The position numbers were made by a program, and so were the translations under genes. The notes beneath the pieces are model-generated. The model was not told the DNA's origin, ran no database searches, and saw only the letters and a program-made list of their open reading frames with translations. A stretch of 64,000 nt of DNA from Sipunculus nudus (Eukaryota; Annelida; Sipuncula; Golfingiida; Sipunculidae). Positions 13,536 to 26,530 of the stretch are shown here, one piece after another (positions within the stretch are counted from its first letter, which is position 1; the number at the start of each line of letters is the position of its first letter). The DNA is taken from NCBI GenBank assembly GCA_026874595.1, contig CM049310.1, positions 49,011,558-49,075,557 on the forward strand, read 5' to 3'.

Positions 13536-14196
13536 AAACAAACAAAAAGACGTCACGGGACGTCTTTCTCAAGACGTCCTTTCTTGTTTTTAAATCAAAC
13601 AACCATTTTTCGACATGTCGCAGCGAAATTATTTTATACTTAACCTACAAATAAATTATGCCAGTGGATGCGCAGGATCGTCAACTTCAACATGCCATAA
13701 AATGTGCATGGTAACACTTTTTTAATAGTCCTAAATATGGGTCCGCTATGTTGCCCTATCACCCAGATATAACCGGTTGTGTCTGTAAACGTTGAAACAA
13801 ATATGCGAAATAGAAAGCCTCCTGCATGATATGTATGGAAAATTGACAACTTATGCTTATCACGGTCGTGGCTGTAATTGGCTGCAAAGACCGTGGCCGT
13901 TAATTTATTGATTGCACCTGCAGAGTGACCCGACACTGATAGTACTGCTGCCGCCAAAATTCAGACAATACCAGGTGATACAAAATTAATGAACGGAGTA
14001 TCCGTCGTCCACCGCCAAGTCAACAGTGTGGTAAATATAAACACATATGTATATGATGCACTCATGTCACCCACGAGGGTATGTATGATAAGTTACCCGT
14101 TTCTCAGTTATAATAGAAATTTCCAATGCCACAAAACTCTCTCTGCAGTTAGATTCTAGCCTAGACGCTGTCCCTGGAGTTCTTTCGTGTGGCATC
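13536..14196. other. Anonymous non-coding DNA
   Basis: No supported gene. The minus-strand frame at 13640-13957 (105 codons) shows no domain I recognise and overlaps nothing else; I treat it as chance. Confidence 0.4.
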
Positions 14197-14321
14197 CAAA
14201 AGCAAATCCAGAGAAGGGGTCCAGGGGATCCGGAATCGCAACCGCAACCTTTTTTAAGGGTTTCAGATCATTTTTTTTTTTGCGGCCTGGGTCCCTCCTT
14301 TACAGGACCTGGATACCTTTT
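14197..14321 (-). mobile_element. hAT-like MITE, first half (interrupted by element A)
   Basis: It aligns with the uninterrupted relative at 60762-60978: AAGCAAATCCAG at the end, TTTTTTAAGGGTTTCAGATC, then TGCGGCCTGG, then GACCTGGATACCTT. The other half resumes at about 19728 after element A. The copy is diverged, and its orientation matches the 60.8-kb copy. Confidence 0.75.
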
Positions 14322-17300
14322 TAGCTCAGCTGACTTTCAGTCATGCTGAGTTATAGCGATATCTCTTTGTCCGTCGTCCGTCTGTCCGTCTGTCCGTCTG
14401 TCTGTCCGTTAACCAGGCACAAATCGTAAAGACTGGACCTAGAATTTTCATTCTTGATATTCTGAGAGACCTATGAAAAGTCTCCATGGAAACCAGAAAT
14501 TAGGTCTCTGTTATCCATATCCTTTGAGCTATGGGGCCCCAAAGTATCCCCCAGAATAGTAAAAAATTTCATAAAAAAAACTTCAATATCTGATTAACTA
14601 CATCACTGATGGTCATGATTTTTGGCATACATATTTATCATGAGATGTTCCATCAGTTCCTGCAGGCTGGTGGCGCCACCTGTATTTTTCGATTGTTAAC
14701 GAATTTTTTTTCTCTATTTTTGAGACCTTTAAAAATGTTGACATCTGTTAACAGGGCACAAATCGTAAAGACTGGACCTAAAATCTTCATTCTTGACATT
14801 CTGAGAGACCTATGAAAAGTCTCCATCGAAACCAGAAAATAGGTCTCTGTTACCCATATCCTTTGAGCTATTGGGCCCCAAAGTACCCCCCAGAATAGTG
14901 AAAAAAATTCATACAAAAACTTCAATATCTGATTTACTTCATCACTGATGGTCATGATTTTTGGCATACATATTGATCATGAGATGTTCCATCAGTTTCT
15001 GCAAACTGGTGGCGGCACCTGTATTTTTCGATTATTTTACGAACTGTTTTCTCTATTTTTGAGACCTTTAAAAATGTGAACATCTGTTAACAGGGCACAA
15101 ATCGTAAAGACTGGACCTAGAATCTTCATTCTTGACATTCTGAGAGACCTAAGAAAAGTCTCCATGGAAACCAGAAAATAGGTCTCTGTTACCCATATCC
15201 TTTGAGCTATGTGGCCCCAAAGTACCCCCCAGAATAGTGAAAAATTTCATACAAAAACTTCAATATTTGATTAACTACATCACTGATGGTCATGAATTTT
15301 GGCATACATATTGATCATCAGATGTTACATCAGTTTCTACAGACTGGTAGCGCCACCTGTATTTTTTCGATTTTTTTACGAACTGTTTTCTCTATTTTTG
15401 AGACCTTTATAAATGTGAACATCTGTTAACAGGGCACAAATCATAAAGACTGGACCTAGAATCTTCATTCTTGACATTCTGAGAGAACTATGAAAAGTCT
15501 CTATGGAAACCTTGAATTAGGTCTCTGTTTCCCATATCCTTTGAGCTATGGGGCCCCAAAGTAACCCCCCACCCCCAGAATAGTAAAAAATTCAAACAAA
15601 AACTTCAATATCTGATTAACTACATCACTGATGGTCATGATTTTTGGCATACATATTGATCATGAGATGTTCCATCAGTTTCTGCAAACTGGTGGCGGCA
15701 CCTGTATTTTTCGATTTTTTACGAACTGTTTTCTCTATTTTTGAGACCTTAAAAAATGTGAACATCTGTTAACAGGGCACAAATCGGAAAGACTGGACCT
15801 AGAATCTTCATTCTTAACATTCTGAGAGCCCTATAAAAAGCCTCCATGGAAACCAGAAATTAGGTCTCTGTTACCCATATCCTTTGCGCTATAGGGCCCC
15901 AAAGTATCCCCCAGAATAGTAAAAAATTTCATACAAAAACTTCAATATCTTATTATTTACATCACTGATGGTCATGATTTTTGGCATATATATTGATCAT
16001 AAGATGTTTCATCAGTTTCTGCAGACTGGTGGAGCCTCCTGTATTTGTCAAATTTTTACAATTTTTTTCTCTATTTTTGAGACCTTTAAGGATTCAGTTA
16101 TCTGTCAACAGGGTTCAAATTGTAATAATTAAACCTAGAATCTTCATTCTTGATATTCTGAGAGACCTATGAAAAGTCTCCATGGAAACCTGGAATATGG
16201 TCTCTGTTACCCATATCTTTTGAGCTATTGGGCCCCAAAGTACCCCCCAGAATAGTGAAAAAATTCATACAAAAACTTCAATATCTGATTAACTTCATCA
16301 CTGATGGTCGTGATTTTGGCATACATATTGAACATCAGATGTTCCATCAGTTTCTGCAGACTGGTGGGGCCACCTGTATTTTTCGATTTTTTTACGAACT
16401 GTTTTCTCTATTTTTGAGACCTTTAAAAATGTGAACATCTGTTAACAGGGCACAAATCGTAAAGACTGGACCTAGAATCTTCATTCTTGAAATTCTGAGA
16501 GACCTATGAAAAGTCTCCATGGAAACCAGAAAATAGGTCTCTGTTACCCATATCCTTTGAGCTATGTGGCCCCAAAGTATCCCCCCCCCCCCAGAATAGT
16601 GAAAAATTTCATACAAAAACTTCAATATTTGATTAACTACATCACTGATGGTCATGATTTTTGGCATACATATTGATCATCAGATGTTACATCAGTTTCT
16701 ACAGACTGGTAGCGCCACCTGTATTTTTTCGATTTTTTTACGAACTGTTTTCTCTATTTTTGAGACCTTTAAAAATGTGAACATCTGTTAACAGGGCACA
16801 AATCGAAAAGACTGGACCTAGAATCTTCATTCTTGACATTCTGAGAGAACTATGAAAAGTCTCTATGGAAACCTGGAATTAGGTCTCTGTTTCCCATATC
16901 CTTTGAGCTATAGGGCCCCAAAGTAACCCCCCCCCCCCGAATAGTAAAAAATTTCAAACAAAAACTTCAATATTTGATTAACTACATCACTGATGGTCAT
17001 GATTTTTGGCATACATATTGATCATCAGATGTTACATCAGTTTCTACAGACTGGTAGCGCCACCTGTATTTTTTCGATTTTTTTACGAACTGTTTTCTCT
17101 ATTTTTGAGACCTTTAAAAATGTGAACATCTGTTAACAGGGCACAAATCGAAAAGACTGGACCTAGAATCTTCATTCTTGACATTCTGAGAGACCTATGA
17201 AAAGTCTCCATGGAAACCAGAAATTACGTTTCTGTTACCCATATCCTTTGAGCTATTGGGCCCCAAAGTCCCCCCTGAATAGAGAAAAATTTCATTAAAA

Positions 17301-19727
17301 AAACTTCAATATCTGATTTACTACATCACTGATGGTCATGATTTTTGGCATACATATTGATCATGAGATGTTTCATCAGTTCCTGTAGACTGGTGGCGCC
17401 ACCTGTATTTTTCAAATTTTTACGATTTTTTTCTCTATTTTTGATATCTTTCAGGATGTAGTTATCTGTCAACAGTGTTCAAATTGTAACGACTTGACCA
17501 AGAATCTTCATTCTTGACACACAGGGAGACTCATGAAAAGTCTCCATGGAAACCTGGAATTAGGTGTCTGTTACCCTTATCCTTTGAGCTAAGGTACTCC
17601 AAAGTACAGCTCAGAATAATGGAAAATTTGATACATAAGCTGAAGTATCTGAACAACTAATGCAGAGATCACCATAATTGTTTGCATGGATATTGATCAT
17701 GGAGTGTTTCATCAGTTTCTGCAGCCTGTGTGCGCCACCTCTATTTTTTTCGATTTTTTACGATTTTTTTTCTCAATTTTTGAGACCTTGAAAAATGTGG
17801 ACATCTGTTAACAGGGCACAAATCGTTAAGACTGGACCTAGAATCTTCATTCTTGATATTCTGAAAGGCCTATGAAAAGTCTCCATGGAAACCTGAAATC
17901 AGGTCTCAGTTACCCAAATCCTTCGAGCTATGGGGCCCCAAAGTACCCCCCCAGAATAGTGAAAAATTTCATACAAAAACTTCAATATCTCATTAACTAC
18001 ATCACTGAAGGTCATGATTTTTGGCATACATATTGATCATGAGATGTTTCATCAGTTTCTGCAGACTGGTGGGGCCTCCTGTATTTTTCAAATTTTTACA
18101 ATTTTTTTCTCTATTTTTGAGAACTTTAAGGATGCAGTTATCTGTCAACAGGGTTCAAATTGTAACGACTGGACCTAGAATCTTCATTCTTGACACACAG
18201 GGAGACCCATGAAAAGTCTCCATGGAAACCTGGAATTAGGTGTCTGTTACCCTTATCCTTTGAGCTATGGCACTGCAAAGTACAGCTCAGAATAATGGAA
18301 AATTTGATACACAAGCTGAAGTATCTGAACAACTAATGCAGAGATCACCATAATTGTTTGCATGGATATTGATCATGGAGTGTTTCATCAGTTTCTGCAG
18401 CCTGGGTGCGCCATCTCTATTTTTTCGATTTTTTTACGAATTTTTTTCTCTATTTTTGAGACCTTTATAAATGTGAACATCTGTTAACAGGGCACAAATC
18501 GTAAAGACTGGACCTAGAATCTTCATTCTTGATATTCTGAAAGGCCTATGAAAAGTCTCCATGGAAACCTGAAATCAGGTCTTTGTTACCCATATCCTTC
18601 GAGCTATGGGGGCCACCAAAGTACCCCCCAGAATAGTGAAAAATTTCATACAAAAATTCAATATCTTATTATTTACATCACTGATGGTCATGATTTTTGG
18701 CATATATATTGATCATGAGATGTTTCATCAGTTTCTGCAGACTGGTGGAGCCTCCTGTATTTGTCAAATTTTTACAATTTTTTTCTCTATTTTTGAGACC
18801 TTTAAGGATTCAGTTATCTGTCAACAGGGTTCAAATTGTAACAATTAAACCTAGAATCTTCATTCTTGACACACAGGGAGACCCATGAAAAATCTCCATG
18901 GTAACCTGAAATTAGGTCTCTGTTACCCTTATCCTTTGAGCTATGGCACTCCAAAGTACAGCTCAGAATAATGGAAAACTTGATACAAAAGCGGAAGTAT
19001 CTGAAGAACTAATGCAGAGATCACCATAATTGTTTGCATAGATATTGATCATGGCGTGTTTCATCAGTTTTTTAGCCTGGTGGCACCACATGTATTTGTT
19101 CGGGCTTTTTTCGAATTTTTTTCTCTATTTTTGAGACCTTTAAAGATATGAACATCTGTTAACAGGGCACAAATCATAACAACTGGACCTAGAATCTTCA
19201 TTCTTTACACACAGGGAGACCCATGAAAAATCTCCATGGAAACTTGAAATTAGGTCTCTGTTACCCATATCCATTGTGCTGTATGGCTCCAAAATACCCC
19301 CCAGAATAATGAAAAATTTGATACAAAAACTCCAGTATCTCAATAACTAACCTGAAATTAGGTCTCTGTTACCCATACAGGACTCCAAAGGACTCCACAG
19401 TATCCCTCAGAATAATGGAAAATTTGATACAAAAGCTGAAGTATCTGAACAACTAATCCAGAGAACACCATGCTTCTTTGCATGGATATTGACCATTAAG
19501 TCTTTTTATTAGTTTCTGCAGACTGGTGGAGCCACCTGTAATTTTTTTTAAAGTTTATGCATTTTTTCTCTTTTTTTTAGATATATTAATACAGACACAA
19601 TCTCAGCCTGTTGGTTAATCTGTTTGATGCTTCAGTTGAATGGGTATATACTTCCATTCAGATGATAAAATTTCCTTTTGCAAATCTCTTCCCAGTCAGC
19701 TGAGCGTCATGACCCATGGGTCACTTG
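14322..19727 (+). mobile_element. Helitron-like non-autonomous element A (tandem-core, HINE/Pearl type)
   Basis: Parts in order: (1) a 5' end TAGCTCAGCTGACT forming an imperfect hairpin with AGTCATGCTGAGTT (14322-14355); (2) a GTCC/GTCT microsatellite at about 14368-14410; (3) about fifteen tandem ~339-bp units; (4) a 3' arm with GTCAGCTGAGC (19695-19705), the inverted counterpart of the 5' end; (5) a perfect 14-bp palindrome TGACCCATGGGTCA (19710-19723) a few bases before the end. Sub-terminal inverted repeats, a microsatellite, a tandem core and a 3' palindrome are what is described for Helentron-derived non-autonomous elements and for bivalve Pearl elements. It encodes no protein and would need Rep/helicase in trans. 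The flanks fit insertion into a T run without target duplication, as Helentrons do. Element B has matching ends. Confidence 0.75.
14408..19600 (+). repeat. ~339-bp tandem repeat array (about 15 units)
   Basis: Counting from the GTTAAC/GTCAAC before the conserved AGGGCACAAATCG or AGGGTTCAAATTG, units begin near 14408, 14748, 15086, 15425, 15768, 16104, 16441, 16788, 17132, 17468, 17808, 18144, 18482, 18820 and 19158. Spacing is 336-347 bp; the last unit is degraded and partly reiterated. Two subtypes exist. Type 1 has GGGCACAAATCG and GATCATGAGATG; type 2 has GGGTTCAAATTG, GACACACAGGGAGAC and ACAGCTCAGAATAATGG. They alternate as ~676-bp dimers in the right third. Short open frames repeated through the array come from the periodicity, not from genes. 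Confidence 0.95.
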
Positions 19728-19783
19728 TTTTAAGTTTTGTCATTAGTCCTTTCAGATTGGATCCCTCCTTATCGAACCCCGAC
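19728..19783 (-). mobile_element. hAT-like MITE, second half (after element A)
   Basis: TTTTAAGTTTTGTCATTAGTCC followed by GGATCCCTCC aligns with TTTAAGCTTTATCATTAGTCC at 60910-60931 and the sequence after it. Together with 14197-14321 it reconstructs one MITE with element A inside. The terminal CAGGGGCGG end is not preserved. Confidence 0.7.
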
Positions 19784-20324
19784 AGGTTTATTTGTTCCAG
19801 TTAACAACACCGCTCATGGAGGCTTCTAATTTGGCTTACACATTCTAATTGTTATATTAGTTAAATTTATTTTCGGCCATTAAATATACTTGTAACCGCC
19901 GCGCGTTGGATTTCTTGCAGATCATGGGCTTATCAGTGTTGGCTGATTCGGCAGATGCAATCAATAATTTTACATCCTTTAAACAAGTGATGACAAACAA
20001 AAACCACGTTGCTCATTTAATATAATATCATTTGAATATAATATGCAATAAACGTGTTACTTATGATACAATAAGCCTTCTATTCCCAATTCATAACATT
20101 CATGACATAATTGGATATTTATTCTCTGCTTTTGTTTATCCCCTGGAATTATGATTACAAACAAAACCCCTTAACCATCTGTATGATACATATAACAACC
20201 ACATGACTCTTTATCTGGACACAGTAGAAGCGGGTGAGGAGGGATAACAGATATGGATGCTTTCCTTGGTGTACCCTCCTACTGCAGTAGTCCACGGTCT
20301 GCTTTGGTTTTAACCGCTGTTTAG
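19784..20324. other. Anonymous non-coding DNA
   Basis: Nothing supportable. It precedes a TATATAAAA string at 20325-20333. Confidence 0.45.
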
Positions 20325-20356
20325 TATATAAAAATTCTCTGGGTTACACCACCAGG

Positions 20357-20758
20357 ATGGGCACAGTGCAAAAAATGGTCATTAAACCAATGAGAGCGTG
20401 GTATCGCATAGTGCATCCGGCTTCAAAATTTAAGCATGAGACACCGGCTCTCGTTGGTCCGATTCTTGGCTCTGTGCCAGGACTGGTGTATCAGACCAAC
20501 GAACCTTTGAGAGACCCAGAGAACTTTGCTGTACAGAGGAGCAGTTATAACAAAGGAGATCTGGGACGACTGCGGTGTGAGGAGCGTACACCTTTGTGCT
20601 GCCCGGATTTTTTTTCGCAGTCTAGGAGGTTAATCGCTGCTGATAAAGGTTATACAGCTTTTCATTCAAGAAATAGCATATATTTTAATTATTTCACTAA
20701 GTTCATTGTCGGTCAGTGTCTTTTTGCTGTCCTCTCTGATGATTTCATGCTTTTGTAA
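20357..20758 (+). CDS. Unrecognised ORF, possible exon or chance frame
   Basis: A 133-codon ATG frame, the longest in the window; the start has a favourable context (ACCAGGATGG). The first two thirds are richer in GC and charged residues than the surroundings, while the last ~40 codons look like ordinary AT-rich DNA, so any real coding part would end earlier, for example at a weak GT donor near 20575. I recognise no domain, signal peptide or membrane segment. A TATATAAAA at 20325 would put transcription almost at the ATG, which argues against it being this frame's promoter. A 13-bp-arm inverted repeat (20451-20463 with 20490-20502) lies inside. It could also be part of an unknown repeat. Confidence 0.2.
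   Translation: MGTVQKMVIKPMRAWYRIVHPASKFKHETPALVGPILGSVPGLVYQTNEPLRDPENFAVQRSSYNKGDLGRLRCEERTPLCCPDFFSQSRRLIAADKGYTAFHSRNSIYFNYFTKFIVGQCLFAVLSDDFMLL
20451..20502. repeat. Hairpin-forming inverted repeat
   Basis: The arms TCGTTGGTCCGAT and ATCAGACCAACGA pair with one mismatch across a 26-nt loop. It lies inside the unrecognised frame at 20357-20758. Confidence 0.6.
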
Positions 20759-21206
20759 AGCAGATAGAAGCATTTCTATACTCTCAGACAATTTTTCTTG
20801 AGACATAAAAGTTTCTTTAATGTCTGAGTTTGATGACAATTTTTTTAACCTTTGATGACCTGATTAACATATAAATTTTTATATGAGCACAATGGAATGA
20901 ATAGAGAACCTAGATGCAAACATTTTAAGAGGCAAATTATTGTTTTGTTCAGCTGGAAATATTGCAATTTACTTTTCCTCTACCCCAAATCTGTGTTCTG
21001 ACGTCATTTTCTGAGTTTGTGTACCCCCTCATTGTTTTGTCTAATGTTCTAGTTCATGAAGATGAGGTGTAATTTCTAGGCATCTCGTGCACAGGGAACC
21101 AACTTGGCCAGTGGACTATGTACTCATTCAGGAAATTCGTGCAGCTCGTACTTAACTCGGTATTGTTCAGCGCACTAGGCTGCACTCGTGATAATTAATT
21201 TACAAG
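20759..21206. other. Anonymous non-coding DNA
   Basis: I see nothing supportable in this stretch. Confidence 0.5.
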
Positions 21207-21637
21207 TGATAATGTGATAATCATCATATAATGTAACATTAACCGATAATGTAATGAGAAGTTAACCGATTATGTAACACACACTGATAACGTTATAACA
21301 AATCAACTGATAATGAGTACCCACCGATAAAGTTATAACAAAATGTCATACTAACAATAATGTTATACAAATCAACCGATAATGTAACAACATTGGCTAA
21401 CCAATAACGCAATATGGAATTACCCGATAATGTAACAAAGTTCCCTAATCATTTATGTTAAATAAAATTAACCGGTAATATAATAACATTTTAGTAAACC
21501 TGACCAGCCCAAAGATATCACTTTGAATCCAATGATAACCGAATATGTGAGACTTCCGCATGTTTTTTTATTATCCGTTAATTTCTTATTATATTATCGG
21601 TTAATGTTACATTATAAGATGATTATTACATTATAAG
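21207..21637. mobile_element. Foldback element built of ~25-bp sub-repeats
   Basis: Long terminal inverted repeats: ATAATGTAACATTAACCGAT at about 21220-21240 is mirrored at 21592-21620, and the similarity continues outward through GATAATCATC and inward through AAGTTAACCGAT, about 65 bp in all. Between the ends the motif AACCGATAATGTAAC recurs roughly every 18-30 bp (near 21266, 21288, 21306, 21322, 21351, 21375, 21399, 21422 and 21470), degenerating to the right. No coding capacity. The architecture resembles foldback transposons or MITEs with amplified sub-terminal repeats. Confidence 0.7.
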
Positions 21638-22880
21638 GTGTGACACGTGTTTCTTAATGCTATTCCCAACCCTTAACTTTTGTATATTATACTCTAGATG
21701 TATTGTAAAACACGAATTTCCAAACATATTAAATAATAACATTGACATGCCAGTGCATTGGAGAATTCTATTGAACAGATATCAGATATAAAGGGTATAC
21801 TTTTTTTTCGTGATGAGCATCAAAGATATATGGTATTATTGAATAAACACTAGCGCAGTTCAGGCAGATCGATTCACCTAGAGTCCGGCCTTCCCGAATT
21901 GCCTCCCACTTGGATGGCACCGGAAGTAGACTGGTTATAGATTACACCAGTGGGAACTTTAAATTCCATGATCAGCTGGTCTAGACAATAATCTTAGAGC
22001 ACTCTCAAACCTCTGGTGGCATACAGGAACGTGTCAATACAACCCTCAGGCTTAATACTGGATAACTCCAAATAATCCTGCTTATGTAAAGAAAGACATT
22101 GGTGCCAAATGACGTGATCGAAGAGTAGAAAGATTTTCAGGGCGGGTTTAGGTGTGGCGCAGCCATCAACCCCTTCGACCTAAATAAAAAGGAAATGGAA
22201 TCATAAGCGCGCGCTTAATACCAAAACACAGAGCCGGATTTCGCATCATTATGCATTTTAAACTACCTCGGGTTTCGTTTAAGCTGCCTTAATTTTTTTT
22301 TCAAAATGTTTCTACACTGTTAGGAGGAACCTTCACCCCCTCCACCCCCGCCCTTATTTTCAAATCCTGTTCACTTCAATAATAATCGCACGGGCTCTAT
22401 CACTTAAAGTAATATTTCGTGTATTTTTTTTTTTTTCATTTTGTTTCATTCACAGGCACTTCACACATTGTTTTCACCAGGTGAAAACGGCTCTTTAACC
22501 TTCCTACTTGGCTGTTTCCACTCATGCACTTATTAACAGCTAGCCCTGCCAGGGCGTTAGTATTAATGTTTGTACAAAAATGCGTTAATAATACGTGATT
22601 TCATGCACCGATAAACTTAACCCCGTGTTGGCTCTTATAACTAACAAGAAATAAGATCGTCAGAGAGTGGTAAATTAGTTATATGAGTTGCCGCGAGGTG
22701 GCGGTACCGATACTAAGTGTGATACAACAGGGAACGTTTTATTTCTCTGTCAGAGGCAACTATAAAGCCTTAACCAATTTCGTGGACTGGGCCAGTCCAT
22801 TAACAGCATGAAACATCCCAGTTATAACTCATAAGTAACATATTCTATTCGTGTTTATTTTATGGGTCACGGCTTCCTCG
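21638..22880. other. Anonymous non-coding DNA
   Basis: No supported gene. It contains a CTCF-like motif at 22691-22704, listed separately. Confidence 0.45.
22691..22704 (+). promoter_or_regulatory. Candidate CTCF-like motif
   Basis: CCGCGAGGTGGCGG matches the CTCF core CCGCGNGGNGGCAG at all but one fixed position. Motif match by eye only, with no binding evidence. Confidence 0.4.
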
Positions 22881-23461
22881 TTCGAGCAGGGTCACGTGAT
22901 GGTCTAGCTATGTTACCAAGACTGGTACCCCGCTCTATTATGGCACCGCTGCTCTGGGCCAATCATAGAGACGGGCGTACAACGCCATCTTCAGTGCTCC
23001 CGGCAGACTCCTTCCAACTCCAGAATGTATTATATATGATAAAAATAAGCATTTCGTTTGCTCAGAGAAGTTGTCAAATGTTGGCTGTACATTTCGTGTG
23101 GCATTTATGATGAGATTTATAGATATTGATAATAAACCAATACCACGTACAATGGAATATCAAAGATTCCGTATATCGTATCATCCATACATCCATCAGT
23201 CAAATTTTGTGCAACAACTCATTTTTCAATATTTGGAGCACTATAAATAACTAAAGAAAGTAATTTCATAAGAAATCTCCACGGATTACCAGCCAGGAAC
23301 GCGTTAACGTCCATGACAATCGGTATAAGCATGCAGACTGTCTACAGGTAAGTCAGGAGTTGCAACTGGGAGTACTTAAGATGGCGTTGTACGTCTGTCT
23401 CTATGCTTGGCTGAGGGCCATAATAGAGCAGGGTACCAGTCTATATGTGATCCTGCTTGAA
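22881..23461. mobile_element. Large inverted-repeat (foldback) element
   Basis: Arms at 22881-23001 and 23368-23461 are inverted copies with small indels. Shared blocks include GACTGGTACCCYGCTCTATT, CATAGAGAC, CGTACAACGCCATCTT and GAGCAGGGTCAC/AAGCAGGATCAC. About 366 bp of AT-rich spacer separates them. The frame at 22862-23110 falls in the left arm and is probably a chance product. No target duplication or transposase seen. Confidence 0.65.
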
Positions 23462-24437
23462 AACCAGCGGGGTCATTCGGTGCAGTCGAATGCAGGGACG
23501 TTGCCCGTGGTACTAGGCGTGCCATGAATATGATGCTCATTCAGTGGTATTGAATAATGTCAGAACCGGAAAAAATTCCTATCGATCCATTTGTGGCGAT
23601 CAATAAATCAATTTTCGCGCCTTTCATAACAATAAAAGAAATGACATATTTTATTTCCTCACTAAATGACGAGTAAGGCCATTTCACCTCTTTCCCTTGA
23701 CAACCATGCCTATTTTCACTTTAAATTCCAGTGTACGTTCCCAGTAGAATTCGAACTTTTACATACGAAATGTAATCGGTAGTCATTTGAAATATAATCT
23801 ACACACTAGATTCGAAATCAAAGACACTACTTATAGCGAGGAAGTTTGACAAATCCATCGGACCCAATGAAGGAAGACAAGAAGGAGACAAAAGAAGCTT
23901 ACCTTGTCAAATGTGAAGCGTGCACCTGTTGGTAAACAGTTTAAGAAAATATTCCCAGGCAGTGTTCCCAGTTAACAGTCCATCTCTTGTAAATATGGAG
24001 GGGGCTTATATATTAGATCCATGCGTTCCAGTCAAGATAGACCGGAGTTTCTTGGAATACGGCTGCTGCTTATTTCGATAGTACTTGGATAGTAATGATA
24101 CCAGTGACGGTGGTAACGTCTGAAAGCTGACTAATATTCCTGTCTTTTCAAAATTGATTGGATGGATGAGCCGGTACTAGACTACTGACTTTTCCTTGGC
24201 TCACGTGTCGCCATGACGTCCCGCAGGCGTCGCCCAAGCTATCTTTAATTTTGCTTAACGCGTTTCCAGTCCACGCGATTGCTCAGAGAGCCACAGCGAC
24301 TAAATGTATGGTATAAGTAGATGTCGATGTACTGTAGATCTTATTTGTTCCTGCATAATGTAATTGCACCAGCAATGTGCCCATCATATGAAAAGGCATT
24401 GGATGTCTGATCATTTAAAGGACAAAACATTACGATA
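23462..24437. other. Anonymous non-coding DNA
   Basis: I see no supported gene or repeat in this stretch. Confidence 0.5.
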
Positions 24438-24590
24438 ACAGGGGCGGATCCAGCATTTATGAAACGACGGGGTCCAACCGAGGAGGACAAATAAAAATTC
24501 CTGATAAAGGTTCCCAGATCCAGAAAAAGTTGGGGGTCCAGGCCGGGAAAATTGGTCTGAAATCCTTAAAAACTTCCCGGATAATCCATT
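24438..24590 (+). mobile_element. hAT-like MITE fragment (CAGGGGCGGATCC family)
   Basis: It starts CAGGGGCGGATCCAGCATTT and follows the family pattern (GGGGTCCAACC, GAGGACAAAT, GTCTGAAATCC). It is cut short after about 150 bp, with no right terminal repeat identified. Confidence 0.65.
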
Positions 24591-26086
24591 TTTTATATTG
24601 CCTGATGTTTTAAGTTACCTAAGCAGTACAGCTGTGTACATAACGCATACTATGCGACATTCTTGATTATGTACAAACCACCATAGAATAATAGCTTACC
24701 AGTGGTAACTTTTATATAGGATTAGTGTATGCACCATCCCTTCTGTATGCTCTTAAGTAAACATAGGGAAACACAAAGAGCCGCCCATTGAAAAGCAAAA
24801 TAACTAGACAAAATAACAACATGTTAATTGCTTTCCCTGGGACATATCATGTGACCTGAAGACCCATAAAAAACCAACAGCAGATGCAAAAAATTAACGA
24901 CCTTGGCACATTAATTTATGAATATGTCTATAATTACAAATTGCATATTTACATAGTCCATGCAAGATTCTCTGGGGGAAATAAGAGGGGCCGCCCTCCC
25001 CTATTTTTTAAGGGGAAAAAATCTAGAGAAATATAACATTATACCCTTAAAACCGAAATAGCGACAGATTATGCGTTTGCTGCTTTTTCTCCCTTGTGCT
25101 CGTATGCATGCGAGAGTAATTTGTATAAACTCTGCTACCACTCCCGGTATGTTTACCGGTTAACCCCCCTCCGTTTTTTTCTAAAATCCATTAGCTGGCC
25201 CTGTATATCTTTTCAGTCTGTTACACTTTCTGTTTCTAAATGTAAATGTTCTGTCACCAGTATGGTACAGGAGCAGAAGACGCAACACCATATATCAAAT
25301 TACCTGCCAAGCTCCGACGTTTGATAAATGAAACTGTCTGCGCCTGAAACTGGGTTCAACAGTAACCCTGCGCCATACTGACACAGATAAGGCGGCCATC
25401 TCAGATATTGATATCAAAACATTAAAAGTCCCGCTTGTGATCGTTGGTATTATTGCTAAAATCGCGTTTATGTAATATTTTATCTATTAGTTGGATGCGC
25501 TATAATTTTGAGATACCTGTGTTCTTGTTAGTGGATGCGCTATAATTTTGAGATACCTGTGTTCTTGTTAGTTCGAAAACTGGTTTGAAGAACATCAGTC
25601 CTTTGATGCGTTTGCATGAAATGACACTTTACTGTGTGGTTCTGTTAGAGCTGTAACAGTATGAATACTCTGGAGAATTAGATAATGATGTTATTAATAT
25701 TATACATCTTTGGTTTTGTTTGCTGAGATCATGTGAGCAGGACAATCAGCAGGGATAGTGACAGACCCTCCATCCCCCCCCCCCACCCCTTCTCTTACCC
25801 AAATAAGGACACTTATTCAAAATCTTCGAACAACCCCCCCCCCACACACACACACACACAAACACTTAAGAAAAACCTCTCCCAGACAAAATCGCTCTTC
25901 CTGAAATCATATGTTTCTACTATACCATCACATAATCTGAAGCATATATTTGTGTCATGCGAAAATTATTTTCGCACAGTTTGAAGCACTCCATGCATAT
26001 GTATTATTCATAATTTATATGTTATACTTAACTGCATTCCTCTTCACTAATAAACGGCGTCACGTGACATCTATTAGGTGATGACG
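24591..26086. other. Anonymous non-coding DNA with simple repeats
   Basis: No supported gene. It contains an exact two-copy 40-bp tandem duplication (25493-25572) and a poly-C/(CA)n tract (about 25834-25861). Confidence 0.5.
25493..25572. repeat. Exact 40-bp tandem duplication
   Basis: Two identical 40-bp units beginning GGATGCGCTATAATTTTGAG. The perfect identity suggests a recent duplication, or an assembly duplication. Confidence 0.9.
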
Positions 26087-26088
26087 TA

Positions 26089-26530
26089 CTGTGGTTGGCT
26101 TCATATTCGCGAGGCTGAAATTTCGCGATTTTTTTTAATTTTGAATGTTTTGCGAGGGTTTCGTTTTTGCGAATGCACCAGAATCTATGAAACCGATGTA
26201 CAATAATATTTACATTTATTATAAAATAAAAATAAATCCCACAATACGTCACTCATAACCGTTATAGTAATTGTATTATGACCTGTATCATAGTCGATGT
26301 TTTGACAATTATTATTGCGTGTTTGCATGAGAAGGTTCCGATATACCATCCACAGATTATGTTGTTGATTAATTAACCATGTTTATGGAGGTGTGATAAC
26401 TGATTCATTCGTGCAGATGTATCAAACCCTATAGTGCAACCTTGATAAAAGGGCAGCTTTTTCCCCCGAGGGTTTCATATTTGCGATTATACCCCAAATA
26501 AAAACCGTGCAAACAAAAAGGCAACCACAG
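26089..26530. mobile_element. TA-flanked MITE, 442 bp
   Basis: Terminal inverted repeats CTGTGGTTGGC (left) and CTGTGGTTGCC (right, reverse complement) are flanked on both sides by TA (26087-26088 and 26531-26532), the target duplication of the Tc1/mariner superfamily. Sub-terminal sequence is also inverted: GCGAGGGTTTCG near 26152 against CGAGGGTTTCAT near 26467. A left-end fragment of the same family lies at 60649-60732. No transposase. Confidence 0.7.
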